From Rhyzopertha dominica (lineage: Eukaryota > Arthropoda > Insecta > Coleoptera > Bostrichidae): a DNA stretch of 64,000 bases. Below are positions 21,610-33,569 of this stretch, piece after piece. The stretch lies in assembly GCA_025024175.1 (NCBI GenBank), contig QCXZ01000041.1, positions 45,441,786 to 45,505,785 on the forward strand. Reading direction: 5' to 3'. The notes beneath the pieces are model-generated. The model was given only the letters and a program-made list of their open reading frames with translations, did not search any database and had not been told where the DNA came from. The position numbers and the translations under genes are program-made. Every line of letters begins with the position of its first letter. Within the stretch, counting starts at the first letter, position 1.

Positions 21610-24240
21610 GTCAACAATTTTATGCGGTTACGCACTTTACATTTTGGTAGTGAAAAACACCAAAAGCGCAGCAAATTTTGTGATCAGCTTATCTAGCGGT
21701 GGCTTTATACGAACTATGACGTATGCGGTAAAGCACAGAAACCTGCAAGCACCACGTACAGAGATTTAAAAAGATATTAACCTGATGTGCGCATCATCAA
21801 GCGATGGTTTTACGAACTACATATTATGGTGTCTAGTAGGTACAGGCACACCCACACACAACATATACACACATACAAGTCGTCCTGATGTAAAAGCATT
21901 TTAAAAAGAGCCGAATCCTGCGAATAATATTATCATCGAAACTTCAACAGAATCGATCAAAATAGTTTTTCGTTAGATGAAACGTATAACGTAAGATGAA
22001 ATGAAACTATTCGCGTCGCACAGTGGGAAAAAGTACCGTTCTAGACGGTCAAAACTTTTAATACCTAATGAGTCGAATGCACTCACTTAAATAGGTATAT
22101 TCTACGATACACAAATTACTGAAGACCATCAAACATGTAAATTGCACTGCGTGATCCTTAGCTCACATTGCACTTTTCTTATAGAGCAATGCTCACAACA
22201 CAGCTAGAAACGATGGATTACTATGAAGTTTGGGTCATGTTTTTTTTTCAGAATAATATTGAAAATCATGTCATCCATTGCCAGACACTTAATATCGTGG
22301 CAAGCCTTTGCCAGACACCCTTAAACTTTAATAAATGTAATACTTACGTTATAGCATAAAAGCTGAATATTATACATGTTACTTGGGTAACTACTAGAAG
22401 ATGTTTCCTTAGTAGCCAGACAGTTCCAACCTCTCACCAGACAAACGTATAGGGTAGCTGAAGGTACAAGTGAGATAGTAAGGTGTTTTGCTACCATTCA
22501 CTGCGATCTATACATTTATTATATTAATAGTACACGCTTTATTATTTGTTTGAAGTCAGAAGCCATTAATTTTGGGTTATCTAGCTTGCTTGTTTTAATA
22601 AATGCTTCGAATGCATAATTCATATCAGTTGCCTGCTTAAAACATAAAAAATAGGTGCTGCAACAGACAAACAGATTCCGATTAGGAAATGCAACACACA
22701 AGAAAGAATGTGTAATAAAAAAGATGTTTTCTCGTTGACATGCCTAAGCTTTTTTGAACTACTAACGATTAGAATACGGAAACACGATTCTTTTAAAACC
22801 CTAAGCTAGAGTCACTTACTACAGGTGTTAACGAAATCGTAAATTCAGAGGTTGTTTCGCGTTTGTAGCGGCTAGGTTATTGAATAGCTGTATGTCTTTT
22901 CTGAATGAATTTAAGGCATTGTGACATGCCTCCTTTAGGTATGCATGCTGGTATTATTATTAATAAAATGATGTCGTTGTCGGAGAAGATTTGCGCTTCG
23001 CAAGACAAGCTATTTATAGGGAAGCTAGGGATAAATTTGGTAGTCGTAGTGTTTAGACTCGTGATGGCGAAACACTGGTATCTTGTATGCGGTTACATGT
23101 ATCTAATATACTACGTGAAGGCAAAAGTGATATCTCTACTTAAACACATAATACTTCATAACATTATAAGAAAAATGACAGATTTAGTTTTTTTTTAATT
23201 TTTACGATGGGATGTAAGTTAAAAGAGACAGAATTTGTACACGAAAATGATGCAATGAAAAACAACCAGGCGCCTGGCGATTTATCAGTCATTTAAAAGG
23301 AGGGTGGACAACATCTTTTTCGTAACCATTTTTTGTCTTATTTTTTTTGACAAAATTGTCATATTCGATGCTTAACCTGTAAGACCATTCGTCGAGTACT
23401 GGACTTCAAGTAAAGTACGACCACTTGATACTATTCTGTTCGGAAACTTTTGAGTGTAAATGGGTTGCGCTTGGGCATTTCCATGAACTTCCCCAGAGGC
23501 AAACACAACATATTCAATATTAGAATATGCCAGCTTTTTTACGCATTCCACTTACGTATATTGTGTGCATGTGCAACACTTTTAGTACTTCACCAAAATA
23601 TGATATACATCGCATATGCTTATGATGTAATTTGCCGGTATACAAAGCCGGATCGACGACGACACGACATTGCCAACCTGCAATTCCTCTAATGGAACCG
23701 AGCAGGCACGGCGCGCAATACGTATCCAGCTACTGGATCCATTTCCAGCAGACACAATTCCCTCGATGTTCGATATATCCAATAAAGCACCTTTTATGCA
23801 GCTATGGAGTAAGCTATAGGATCACTTGAGTTATGGAAGAGCAGATGGCACATGCGAGNGAATTTTGTCAGGGAAAATTTTAAACTAAATATAGTTGAAC
23901 ATTTGTGGATTCACCAACAGGATACGCTGCGAGATATGCGAACCGCGTAATATACAAAATAAAATTTCCTGTGGCATTCACTATAGTTCCAATAGAAATA
24001 CTGTTATTAATATACTATTCAGGTAAGGCTACAGAGAGCAGCTCTGCTTGGAAACTAATCGTGTTAGAATCCTGAGTGAATGTTTTTAACAAATAAGGAC
24101 ATGCAGCTTTCGTTAAAAATTTCGATTATTAGAATCTAATAAAATATGCTCATTACAAATCTTATTTAACTAAATTTAAAAAAAAACAAGATTTATTTTA
24201 AAACCATTTAAAATGTTTTTGAATTTCAATCTAACATTAT
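21610..24240. other. No recognisable gene or element
   Basis: Several 60-97-codon frames (for example 22905-23198 plus) show no motifs, and no repeats match the rest of the window. Confidence 0.5.
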
Positions 24241-24250
24241 TATCTCTTGC

Positions 24251-24695
24251 TTTGACTTGTCTAAGGCATTCAATTGTATATCGCATGATATTCTTCTTCA
24301 CAAACTTGAATCCTATTCCTTTCATAGCTCTAGCATTGCATTTTATTTACATAAACGATCTTCCACTGTTTGTTGTTTCGGGAAAATGCAACTATTGTAG
24401 GCTTAAACGATAGTGTATCAAGTTTTATAACGTATTACCTAACCATGTCAAACGTTTAAGAACTACATTAAATCAATGCTTTTGGATAATGCTTTCTACT
24501 CGATTGATGAGTATTTTACATTTATGTCCTTCACGTCTTAAAGGGTGATTAAAGGCTTATTCTAATTTTATGTTGTATATCTATATGTATCCATTTTGAC
24601 GTGTGTAAATTTTATGTAAAATTTTCACACAAATACATATTATTATTATTATTATTATTACTATTATTACTATTATTATTTTTATTACTATTAAG
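24251..24695 (+). pseudogene. LINE (Jockey/CR1-like) ORF2 remnant with (ATT)n tail
   Basis: 24251-24325 encodes FDLSKAFNCISHDILL, the RT block around the first catalytic Asp. After a deletion and frameshift comes YINDLP, part of the 'GPLLF.IYINDLP' block. The C-terminal end (about 24460-24540) reads FKNYIKSMLLDNAFYSIDEY and stops. A short 3' region follows, then an ATT/ACT-repeat tail at 24640-24695. The YADD core is deleted, so it is dead. Confidence 0.75.
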
Positions 24696-24699
24696 GAAT

Positions 24700-25600
24700 T
24701 TCATGTTTTCCTAAAACAAAGCAGAATAAAGCAAGCATAGTTATATCAGAAAACACTTACGTAAATTTAAAATACATTCAGTCTATACATATTCGCTATC
24801 ATTTCTCTTGTTTGGCTATGTGATCTATTTTCTCGAGTATATTTGTTCATTTTAAGAAAAATCGATAAACATAATGTCTGTTATATTTCCGAATTATTAA
24901 TAATCAAGGTAATATAATAGGTGTGGATTCCAGAAGAAATTTGAGTTACTGACTTGCCCCACACGAGCATTATTTCTACCTACTAATTGTTATTATTATA
25001 ATAAAAACCATGAAATTGCACAAAAAGTCAAGGCTGTAGAAGTTACGGAGTCATAGAAAGGAAAATGAAATGAAGATAACTGGATGAACTCTGCAACTGA
25101 GTTATGTGAAGTAATAAGTAATATATTCAATACACAGACCTGAATGCGTAAAATTTATTTATTTGTGAAAAATTCGAATAGTAGGTATTACCCACAAAAC
25201 TATATAATGCAGAAAATTTTTCTAAGAAGTACTATGTGTCAGAACAGGCTTAATACCTTCGCATGTTTGTCACCTGAACAAGAACTTATTCTGCATATAA
25301 AAGCCCTTTATTTAGCCAGTTGTTTGAGAGTACGGGGTCGATGTATTTATATGTTTACCGTGTAGAACCTTTTCCTTCCATATCTGAATTTTCTAATGGT
25401 TTGTGTATACATTTTCTGCAGAATTGTAGTTTTCGCTGGTAAGCTGCAGCGATGTTTACTACGCTTCTGTGCAACTGATTATTTTCTGCTTTCATGTAGA
25501 AGTAGTCTCGCTATTTACCGATTTGGTTGTAGTGAAGGTTCCCTATGTCAATTGTTCTTCGCTTTCCTCGGTAGTTTAAATCTTTCAACGCAAGAATGTA
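24700..25600. other. No confidently assigned element
   Basis: A plus frame at 25144-25365 contains NRLNTFACLSPEQELI, faintly like the 'QERLN.LA.LSIE..L' block at the end of hAT transposases, but nothing else supports this. The rest shows nothing. Confidence 0.25.
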
Positions 25601-25601
25601 T

Positions 25602-26378
25602 AATAATAATAAAGTTATTTATTGTGCAAAATAATGTACACAAAAGGTAGGAGATTTGAGGTCAGTCAACCTACCACTCCCCCGTTTACAAACAAATATA
25701 CATGAAACGCGTTATATAAAAAACTAACATACAATTGCAAATTACTGACAAAACTATGCCTAAGAGGACGACTGAACGCCGCCAGTGCCAGCTCTACGAT
25801 ATCCAGAATTTTATTCAATAATGTAGGAGCTATGTAACCATAACTACCCTCAAATGTTGATGTGCGATGTTGAGGCACGGTAAATGAATTATATGTAACA
25901 TTGACATCATGAATTTGAGAGCGTCTCACAAGAATATCTATTAGATAAGAAGGTACCCTATTAGTATAAATCTTATACAATAGTATGCTATATAAGTATT
26001 CTATTCTGAGATTCATTTTTGGTTAATTTAAACGAATTAAGTATGGAGTGATGTGCTATCTGAATGGAACCTTGCACACGTACCTTATAAAAGCATTCTG
26101 GACACGTTGAATTTTTAATTGATTGTACTTGGGCATAAATAGATAGTAAACTTGAGAACATGAGGATAAATTAATACCTTTACTAATTTTAACTTTACAT
26201 TATAATCCAAGATGTACATGGTTTTTAATTTAAAAAGACATATTTTGTACACTTCTTGGCAATGTTTGTTAAAACACAAACTTCTATCAAAGACGACACC
26301 CAATTTTTTAGCAGAGTCTACCCAATCAAGCACAGTTCCATCAATAGTAACACTATAATTTGAATGTATATGATTCAT
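25602..26378 (-). pseudogene. LINE (Jockey/CR1-like) ORF2 C-terminal half
   Basis: Minus-strand frames 26115-26378 give KKLGVVFDRSLCFNKH and later KVLIYPHVLKF, the thumb/connection region after the RT core. Frame 25666-26016 gives YKIYTNRVPSYLIDIL and VPQHRTSTFEGSYGY, the usual C-terminal 'P.HRT..F..S+.Y.A...WN.LP' block. The sense 3' end has AATAAATAACTTTATTATT and a short TTA-repeat tail (25601-25620). It is 5'-truncated upstream of 26378, with the RT catalytic core missing. Confidence 0.8.
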
Positions 26379-26409
26379 TTTGTATTTGTAGCATGTTGTA
26401 CGAATGTGT

Positions 26410-27254
26410 TGAACGCATCAGCTCCACTTTATACACCTAATGCGAACGTGAGTATTGGCGTTTATTTTGTTCCTTCTTGTAAGTTGTGTTTTTAACGTTT
26501 CTGAAATACGCTGCTTATATTTTTTCTATCATGATATTTTTTTATTACTTTATGGTTTAGTTTGATTGATTGCAGATATCAGAGATACTTGTAGTACTCT
26601 TCAGAATTCATTGCTTTGATAATTACACGTGTATTAGTCTGGTAGTGTTCTTCTGTTTTTTGTTTGCTTTCAACCATGCTGTTAATTCTACGCTTGTCAA
26701 CATCGAGTTCCATTTGTATAACTTTGGTGTACATTTCTATTAAATTTAAAAGTTTTTTCAGTTGTTATTGGTCAGCCACATATATCTTTACGCCATCCAT
26801 GTAGAGAAGATGTGATACTATGGTGCAGGATCCGTAAGTCTATAACAATACCCTGTTGGTTTAAGCAAAATGGAAAGAGGATTCAGCGATAATAGAAACC
26901 ATAACCATAACTAAGGGAGTCACCCTGAAAGATCCCTCGCGCTATATTGATTGGTTTTGTCTTTATTAATGTTGATGTTGTTTTTAGGTGCAGCGTTGTT
27001 TTCCAGTTTAACATAGTTATCCCTAGGGAATTAATGAGTGTGTTATTCTATCCTAGAGAGTGCGGTTCACTATCAAAAGCTTTCTTATATTCTAAGTAGC
27101 TGTATTGTATTATACGTTGTTTTACTCGAGCATGCTCCATTATTTCTACGTCTATTATTGCTTGTTCCTTACAGTCTTGACTTTTATTGCAGGCACCCTT
27201 TTGTTCTTCATGTATACTGTTGTTATTCTGTAAACGTTCAATTNGATTTAGCAT
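26410..27254 (-). pseudogene. R4/Dong-like LINE reverse transcriptase remnant
   Basis: The sense-strand start (27254 downward) reads GACNKSQDCKEQAIIDVE and YLEYKKAFDS, matching the 'GCKEQ.IID..I...Y.DY.KAFDSVPHSWL' block of R2/R4-type elements. Downstream frames give ARGIFQGDSLS (RT block 4), then a decayed D-D region (YMDGVKIYVA), then NSEEYYKYL. It is full of stops and frameshifts. R4/Dong elements can prefer TAA-type repeats. An (ATT)n tract abuts this end (27255-27292), which could be coincidence because this is the truncated 5' side. Confidence 0.7.
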
Positions 27255-27292
27255 TATTATCGTTATTATTATTATTATTATTATTATTATTT
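27255..27292. repeat. (ATT)n microsatellite
   Basis: About nine uninterrupted ATT/TTA units, preceded by imperfect ones. Confidence 0.95.
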
Positions 27293-27294
27293 AA

Positions 27295-28377
27295 AAAATC
27301 ATCTGTTTTTCATTTTCAATTTCGAAATTTATCAAATATTGCATGAAAATTTAAGAAAAAATTAAATAAGAATTTGTATTCCTTTAAGGTTGTTTCACGT
27401 GACATCGCACGTAACCTTGAAACAGATCGGGAGGTAAACAAGCCACCGCCGGTGGCAGCTTATTACGGGAATCTGGCGCGTATTAGAGATTAAATACGTT
27501 GTATTAGCTCGCAAAATAGCAGCGGCATGATACAAAACTGTGTCTTATACCGTTTTACAGGTGCAATGTTCAAAGAATACCCCAAAACTAGGCACGTATC
27601 TGCTATATTTTCGTTTGCATTTGCTATGGATGTCGTGACGCCATAGTAAAATAAGAGTTATAATAGTTGTTACGAAGTATACGGATACAATAAAAACCAG
27701 GAATAATATGGGTACCTAATGAGGTACATGGGCATTGTTATGTGTTACAAATGCAACTGTTCCTTTTCATATATATTTTTTTAAATTCTATTTTAAGAGA
27801 CTCCGGTAACAAATTTTTCTTACCCGAGTCATCTTGTTACGGGTAAAACTCTATATACATCGTCGTTATTTAAGGAAAGCCTGCTTCGATAGATGAACCA
27901 GACCATGTAAATTATGTACCAAGTTTAAAAATGCATTATGCCAGGGTGAAATCAAGTCCAAGAGCAGCATTAAGCGGACAAAAAAGAGCTGTTAGAAGAA
28001 GAAAGTTGACAAAAGAATATTTGAAAGAAAAGGTGTTTGTTTAGAAAAAAGATTCATTATTTTTGAATTATATACAATTTATGTTATTTATTTTGTTATG
28101 TTTGTATTTGTCTTTTGTTGTACACATTTTTTTTAATTATTTTTTACGTAAACTCCATCAATAAGAAGCGAAAGAAAATGTATTAAAACAAAAATATTAA
28201 GGGAAATCTTTCACACATTCAAAAGACTGCCTTTCAAACTGAACTTGCTCCTTCTTCACTGCAAAATATACACAAAATACAAAACCGACTCTAAATCTGC
28301 GAAAATACGGCGAACACCAAAGAATTACACATGATCAAACGTAAACAGCAGGTTTATTTACCTCCAGAACAGCTGAC
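27295..28377. other. No gene recognised
   Basis: A compact G+C-richer patch (27395-27540), including a CACGTGAC E-box-like site, may be non-coding conserved or regulatory DNA. The rest is AT-rich without features. Confidence 0.4.
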
Positions 28378-30129
28378 CGACGCACAGTGGTCGGAAAATC
28401 AGAAAAGCTGGTCAAAATATGAAGGTGTTATCGGAATTCTATAATTTTTAGTATATCTACATTTTTTACCTTGCTGATTACGACTCTGAATTCAGTATAT
28501 CCAAAATTCAAAATGGCGGACACATTTACGAAAATACATTAAATTTTTCTAAGACTCGATATTTAGGAGTTTTTCATGTTATTGGTTACCAAACGAATTC
28601 AAAATGTTAAAATTTAAAATGACGAATTCAATATGGCGGATAAATTATAGTAAAAGTCATTGAACCCATTTCAAACTGTGTATTTAGAAGCTTTTGAGGT
28701 CGTTGATTACGAAACCAAACTCAGGATATCAAAATTCAAATTGACAAATCCAATATGGCAGACAAATTTAGGAAAAAGCCATTCAATCAAAATTTTCAAT
28801 TCAGTATAGTCTTAGGGTTTTAAGGTCGCTGGGTGCAAAACAAACTCCAGAATCGTAGACCCAAATGGCTTATTTAGTAAAATACACTGTTTTTCAAAAC
28901 ATTGATTTTATTTTCAACAAATTCATTTCCTGTATTCTTTATGGCTTATCAAATGAAAAATATATAAAAATTCTTGAAAAAATATGCTACTTACTAGAAA
29001 TAATATAATAATAATAGGAATGTAATTTTAGTCACTGTCCGGGGAATCCGTGCTAACACAGTTAATGATACTTTCATTGGAGTCACCAATCTTATGACTC
29101 AAGTCAGAAATTGGAACTTCGGCTTCAACAAGAAATTCTAACGCTTCGTGGGAAAAGGACTTCATTTTTCTTTGAGCAAGTTTTCGTATACTAGTAATTT
29201 TGGGATCTAATGTAATCAAAAGCCTGTTAAAACATCTTCCATATTTTTTGTACAATTACATTTCTGTGCAAAATTCTCGCGAAATTTCTTTAGCAAATAT
29301 TTGCCGCCATATTGGTTTCGCCACTTTCAATTTAGGAAATCTGAATTCAGTATTGCAATCAGTGACGTCGAAATCTCCTAAATACAGGGTTTCAAAACAA
29401 TTCAACAACATTTAACAAAATTTGTCAGCCATATTGGATTCGCCATTCTGAATTTTGAAAATCTGAATTCAGTATCGAAATCAGCTACATCCAAAAGGTA
29501 AGTATATTAAATATTATGGAATTACAATAATACCATACATTGGCTAGCTTTTCCGATTTTCGGACTACGGCTTCTCACACGATGATGATGATGACGGACA
29601 CGGACGATGCGTTTGCGCAATACATCTGCAACTATCCGCAGCTCAATTCTTTTACATATTTGTAGTACAATGTATTTCGGATAATAAGTACGTTTTTATT
29701 AGGCATAATACTACAGAATAATTAACATCTGCCAAATGTTAAGCCAACTGAGTAAAGTTTTATTTATATAGCTTTCCCCAAAGTTATTGTATATTTACAA
29801 AAATTTGCCAATGAGATAAAATGTTCGAAGGTACAAAATTAAATTATATACACCTCCACTGATAGAATACATTTTATGGCAGCGTAAATCAACCAAAAAA
29901 AGTTATTTTTTCACTTATTTACTGAAACACAATATATCAATCACTTGAGCATACAATGTAGAGCACACTGACTGGTGACGAAATTATTAGGTACTGAATG
30001 CCCTCTGGCAATTGTTAACAAATACGCAGGATTCCACTGAAGTAACTGCAATAGTTCGAGTTACATAAATAAAAAGAAAATTTTCCTGATTTTGGCCAGC
30101 TTTTACGATTTTCCGACCACTGTGCGACG
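28378..30129. mobile_element. Non-autonomous Transib-like DNA transposon
   Basis: The element body is 28383-30124 (1742 bp). Both tips read CACAGTGGTCGGAAAATC inward, with the match extending to GCTGG (about 32-bp inverted repeats with a few mismatches). It is flanked by a perfect 5-bp duplication, CGACG, at 28378-28382 and 30125-30129. Transib elements, relatives of the RAG1 recombinase, have CACWRTG-type tips and GC-rich 5-bp duplications. No transposase is encoded. A third, internal inverted tip-like copy sits at 29547-29577. The interior holds a 121-bp tandem repeat in both orientations. Confidence 0.8.
28485..28870. repeat. Tandem repeat of about 121 bp, three units
   Basis: ATGGCGGA-type marks recur at 28513, 28633 and 28755, each followed by AAATT-rich sequence and a GGTCGNTGATTACGA-like block. 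The units are diverged. Two further units lie inverted at about 29270-29490 (CCGCCAT at 29304 and CAGCCAT at 29426). Both lie inside the Transib-like element. Confidence 0.75.
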
Positions 30130-30134
30130 CCATA

Positions 30135-31080
30135 TTGTTTTGACAGGTTAAATTGTCTAATTTTGTGTCTACTGTGCAGCACTGTCAAGTTTAAAGTCCA
30201 CAAGCCGCCACTGCTTACAAATATGGTGCATATGTAAAAGTGTTTAATATTTCTTTTGTAATAATCGGCACTTAAGGGCCGAAGTCGATTTTCGTTAAAC
30301 ACCCTCAACCAATAAAATTAAGGAACAGTCCGGGAAATTGCATAGCACACTCAATGCGATGTGAATTAAAATTTGCGCGGATTTCTTGTCGTCAAGCCCA
30401 TAATTGATGCTGCATGCTAAAGTGGAACCACAAAAGAACTGATAACGTTAGATGCGTCAGCTGAAACCATCCTCATCTCGACAAGTTCCTCGGCCACTGG
30501 AAGCTGCACCGGCCACCGCAAACTTCTCCCCAAGNCCCAACTTACGTATTCATCTTCGCCATAAATCGTCGCGTACATAGTCNACTTCTTCGGCACTTAC
30601 GCCGCCGCGGCAAGTTTCATCAGCAAAAACACAGCGCGCGGCCACATCCCCCTAAATAATGTATGGAAACAGCGGTTGCCGTATAACAGTGGCCGTATCT
30701 TGCTAGTTGGAAATGTGCTCCCGCTGTAAATTCGCTGCTGGAGGCCCCGAACGGGACGACTTTAAATAATACACGTTCCCGTGTGTAGGTTGCGCGCATA
30801 TTGATACTAGGTATGGACGTGCGGCCAGGTGGATAATGTTGGATTGTTATGTGTTTGGGAAGGCATGAATATGCAAACGAGCTGTACCATGTTTTGATAA
30901 AAGTATCAGCAGCGATGTTGATGTACGAAAAGAAACTGTTAAAACCAGTTAGCAACTATACGGGGTGATCCGTTAAGTGTGGACAACAGCTGTATCTTGT
31001 AAATTAATCGTGCGGTATTTTTTTAAACAAATATGGCCACCCAGATTTCTCTTAAAATATTACCGAGTACGTAAAATGCA
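30135..31080. other. No gene recognised; G+C-rich patch at 30400-30720
   Basis: The patch has short frames only and no splice-bounded exon I can defend. It may be conserved non-coding DNA. Confidence 0.35.
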
Positions 31081-31081
31081 T

Positions 31082-31200
31082 GCCTATGCTGTGCTGTCTG
31101 CACCGCAACCAACTGCAGATAGATCTATTTTGCTATCATTATAGCTCATCAGTGCAGTTTAGGTCTAGTGCAGACATCACGGCATAGAACTGGTTTTGCC
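31082..31200 (-). repeat. Dispersed hammerhead repeat (copy c), abutting a transposon
   Basis: Homologous to 5961-6127 and 19988-20095. It runs into ACTGGTTTTGCC and then stops exactly where the mariner-type element begins with TA-TACAGG (31201). In the copy near 19265 the same bases continue into CCATATAGC, so the transposon jumped into this repeat. Confidence 0.75.
31111..31159 (-). ncRNA. Hammerhead motif with one core change
   Basis: On the minus strand, stem I AACTGCA/TGCAGTT, CTGATGA, stem II GCTAT-AATG-ATAGC, palindromic stem III and the cleavage C are intact. The GAAA box is AAAA (G12 to A), a change known to destroy hammerhead activity. It is therefore a recently inactivated copy. 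Confidence 0.8.
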
Positions 31201-32306
31201 TATACAGGATATTTCACGTATGATAATGACCCTGACGAAATTAAAAATGCAACCCAAAATATATTCTCATAGCCAATGTGGTTATTTTACATAATGGTAT
31301 TATTTTAAAAATAAATTGGGAATCCATGACGGCTATGCGCTATGGTTCCAGTCACTGTATTTATTAAAAGTCAAAATGTATTCAAATGAAAAAACAGATA
31401 TGATTTTGATTTATGGTGATTGCAAGAAAAATGCTTGGCGCTGCTGCCCGTTTATACCGACAACGTTTTCCAAATAGAAGAGCTCCTGCTAATACAATTT
31501 TCAAGAGACTTGAATTAACTTTAAGGGCAAACTGGCCACAACTTAAAAAGTCAAGAGAAAGAACAGCAACAGGGCCTGACAATGAAATTAGAGTGTTGGA
31601 AATGATTGACGAAAATCCTCATATTAGTCAAAGGGTAGTCTCAAGAGCAACCGGTATTACTCTGTCTTCAGTACACCGAATAATTAAAGGCAATCAATTT
31701 CATCCTTATCACTTGCAACTGGTTCAGGCCTTGAAGGAGATAGATTATCCTAAAAGACTGGCTTTTTGTAACTTTTTTTGGGAACACCAATATTTGAATG
31801 TGAGATTTTGACATTTGCTTCTCAGATGAAGATTTTCTAATAATGTTGGAGTTAACCAACATGACATGCATTATTATGGGCAAGAAAATCCACGTTGGAT
31901 TCGAGAAGGACCTTTTCAAACTATCTACTCGACGAATGTCTGGTGCGGAATATTGGGGAATCAAATTGTTGGGCCTTATTTTTTTCACGATAGCTTAAAC
32001 GACAATACTTATCTAAATGTTTTAAGAAACATTTTACCGGTACTTCTCCAAAACGTAAATTTACAAGTAAGACAAGGTCTATGGTTCCAACAAGATGGGA
32101 CACCTGCGCATTATCATAGAATAGTGCGAAATCGTCTTGATTTGGTTTTGCTTAACCGAAGGATAGGAAGAGGTTCAATTAATCCTTGCCCACCGAGAAG
32201 CCTAGACCTTACTCCTTTGGATTTTTTTTCTGTGGGGAATGGTAAAAGGGCAAGTATACCAAACACCAATTGAAAGTGTAGAACATTTAGAAAATAAAAT
32301 ACGTGA
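31201..32306 (+). pseudogene. Tc1/mariner-superfamily transposase (DUF4817-type), 3'-truncated
   Basis: The left terminal repeat starts TACAGGATATTTCACGTATG after TA. The original start is at about 31377, where MYSNEKTDMILIYG is read, then a frameshift into AAARLYRQRFPNRRAP (the DUF4817-type helix-turn-helix). The DDE domain retains CFSDED at about 31815, NVWCGILGNQIVGPYFF, WFQQDGTPAH and RSLDLTPLDFF, so all three catalytic acids are legible across three frames. Homology ends after LENKIRD (about 32306), and no right terminal repeat follows. It is the same family as 38272-39319. Confidence 0.85.
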
Positions 32307-32309
32307 TGG

Positions 32310-32920
32310 CGGGGCTTCCTCACCGGACTCGTTCTATTTTGGACTTATTTGGAATCTTATGACCAAAATCAATAACGTAATTTTTATCACCGCAAAGGCC
32401 GATACAATCAGTTGTACCTTGGAGTTAGGCAGAGACGCTTTATGTATTAAAAGTGCAAAATTTTCTAGATTGCTGCGGATCCTTTAGATTGAATAAAAAC
32501 CGAACAACTTTCTATGTAACTAAAGTTAAGTCTGGATTGAGGATGTTTGTGAAATACTTTTGTATTTTTCCTTACCTAAACATTCCCTTTTATCTATAAA
32601 TGCTTCTAATGCTTTTCTTTATGGCCGCCAGATTGGACATGTTGTTTCGTTTACCAGTTCTCCAGTTTCTCTATTAGCTCGTCAATTAAATTCAATCTTT
32701 CGTACCATATTTTCTTTTGAAAATTTATATTTGATAAAACAAACTCACTCGATGTCATAAAAAGGCTGAGCCAAAGTCCCACCTGATTATGATCTCACTA
32801 ACTTGTTTCCAAGTATCCTCCCTTGTCATTTAATTCTCACATTTCAACTTACAGTGCTTTACAATTCAATTCTTCAGCTGAGTTAGTGGCTGAACAAAAC
32901 TTCTGAAAACTTAATAATAT
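32310..32920. other. No recognisable element
   Basis: This lies between a truncated transposase and a Penelope remnant. It may contain further decayed Penelope sequence, but no motif is legible. Confidence 0.4.
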
Positions 32921-32924
32921 AGTA

Positions 32925-33235
32925 TATTTAAAAGACGTGGGTGTAGCTTTTCGAATCTTTCTCCTTTACTTGGACAAATATTTACGAAGCATTTTTAGTC
33001 TAAGATACTGTTCGAACTTAAGGTTTCTAAATTTATTTGCTCCTGGTACAGGCATATTGATGATGTTCCGTTCTGTTTCGGAGCTCTAGACCGAATTAAG
33101 ATAACTTCCTCTCAGCACATAATTCATTACGTCCTTCCATCAAGTTCACTATTGAATTTGAGTGGAATAGTCTGATTTCATTGTTAGATTTACTTATTAT
33201 TAAACAAGATGTAATTCTTTGGGTGTGTGTAAGAC
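32925..33235 (+). pseudogene. Penelope-like element family 2, reverse transcriptase remnant
   Basis: Plus-strand frames read NLSPLLGQIFTKHF (the 'GSPLSP.LA.I+MEHFE' block), then WYRHIDDVPFCF (the 'W.RYVDDIF' catalytic block), then FTIEFEWNSLISLLDLLI (the 'I.FT+E.E....+.FLD+.I' block). Order and spacing fit a Penelope RT. The GIY-YIG region is absent. The terminal inverted repeat 335 bp downstream is related to the 3' end of the element at 40480-41853, so both belong to one family. Confidence 0.7.
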
Positions 33236-33569
33236 TGCATCTGCTCCGTTTATAAAGCCAAGACTGCAGCTTTAAAGGAGATGAAATATGGCATGATCTG
33301 AAAATTGTAGCTCAAGTTTTCACTAAGACTAGTACATCTTCTAACATGGTTACTTCGTATGGGATAAAATTTTGCTCACAATATATAGGTATCTGTCGAT
33401 ACCGGTTAATGTTCTTCCATTATTAAAGTTGAGAGAGCAAAAGTAACCAGTGAAATTGAATTCATTACTAGGATTGGGCAAACTATCGATTCCCTTGCCG
33501 GTAACGAGTATCTATACCACAATATGTTGAATGGATTCAAAGACGCATTCACTGTGAAACATCCTGAAC

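Noticed and set aside
25144..25365. hAT transposase C-terminal-like block (NRLNTFACLSPEQELI)
   Set aside because: Single short similarity with no dimerisation region or termini nearby.
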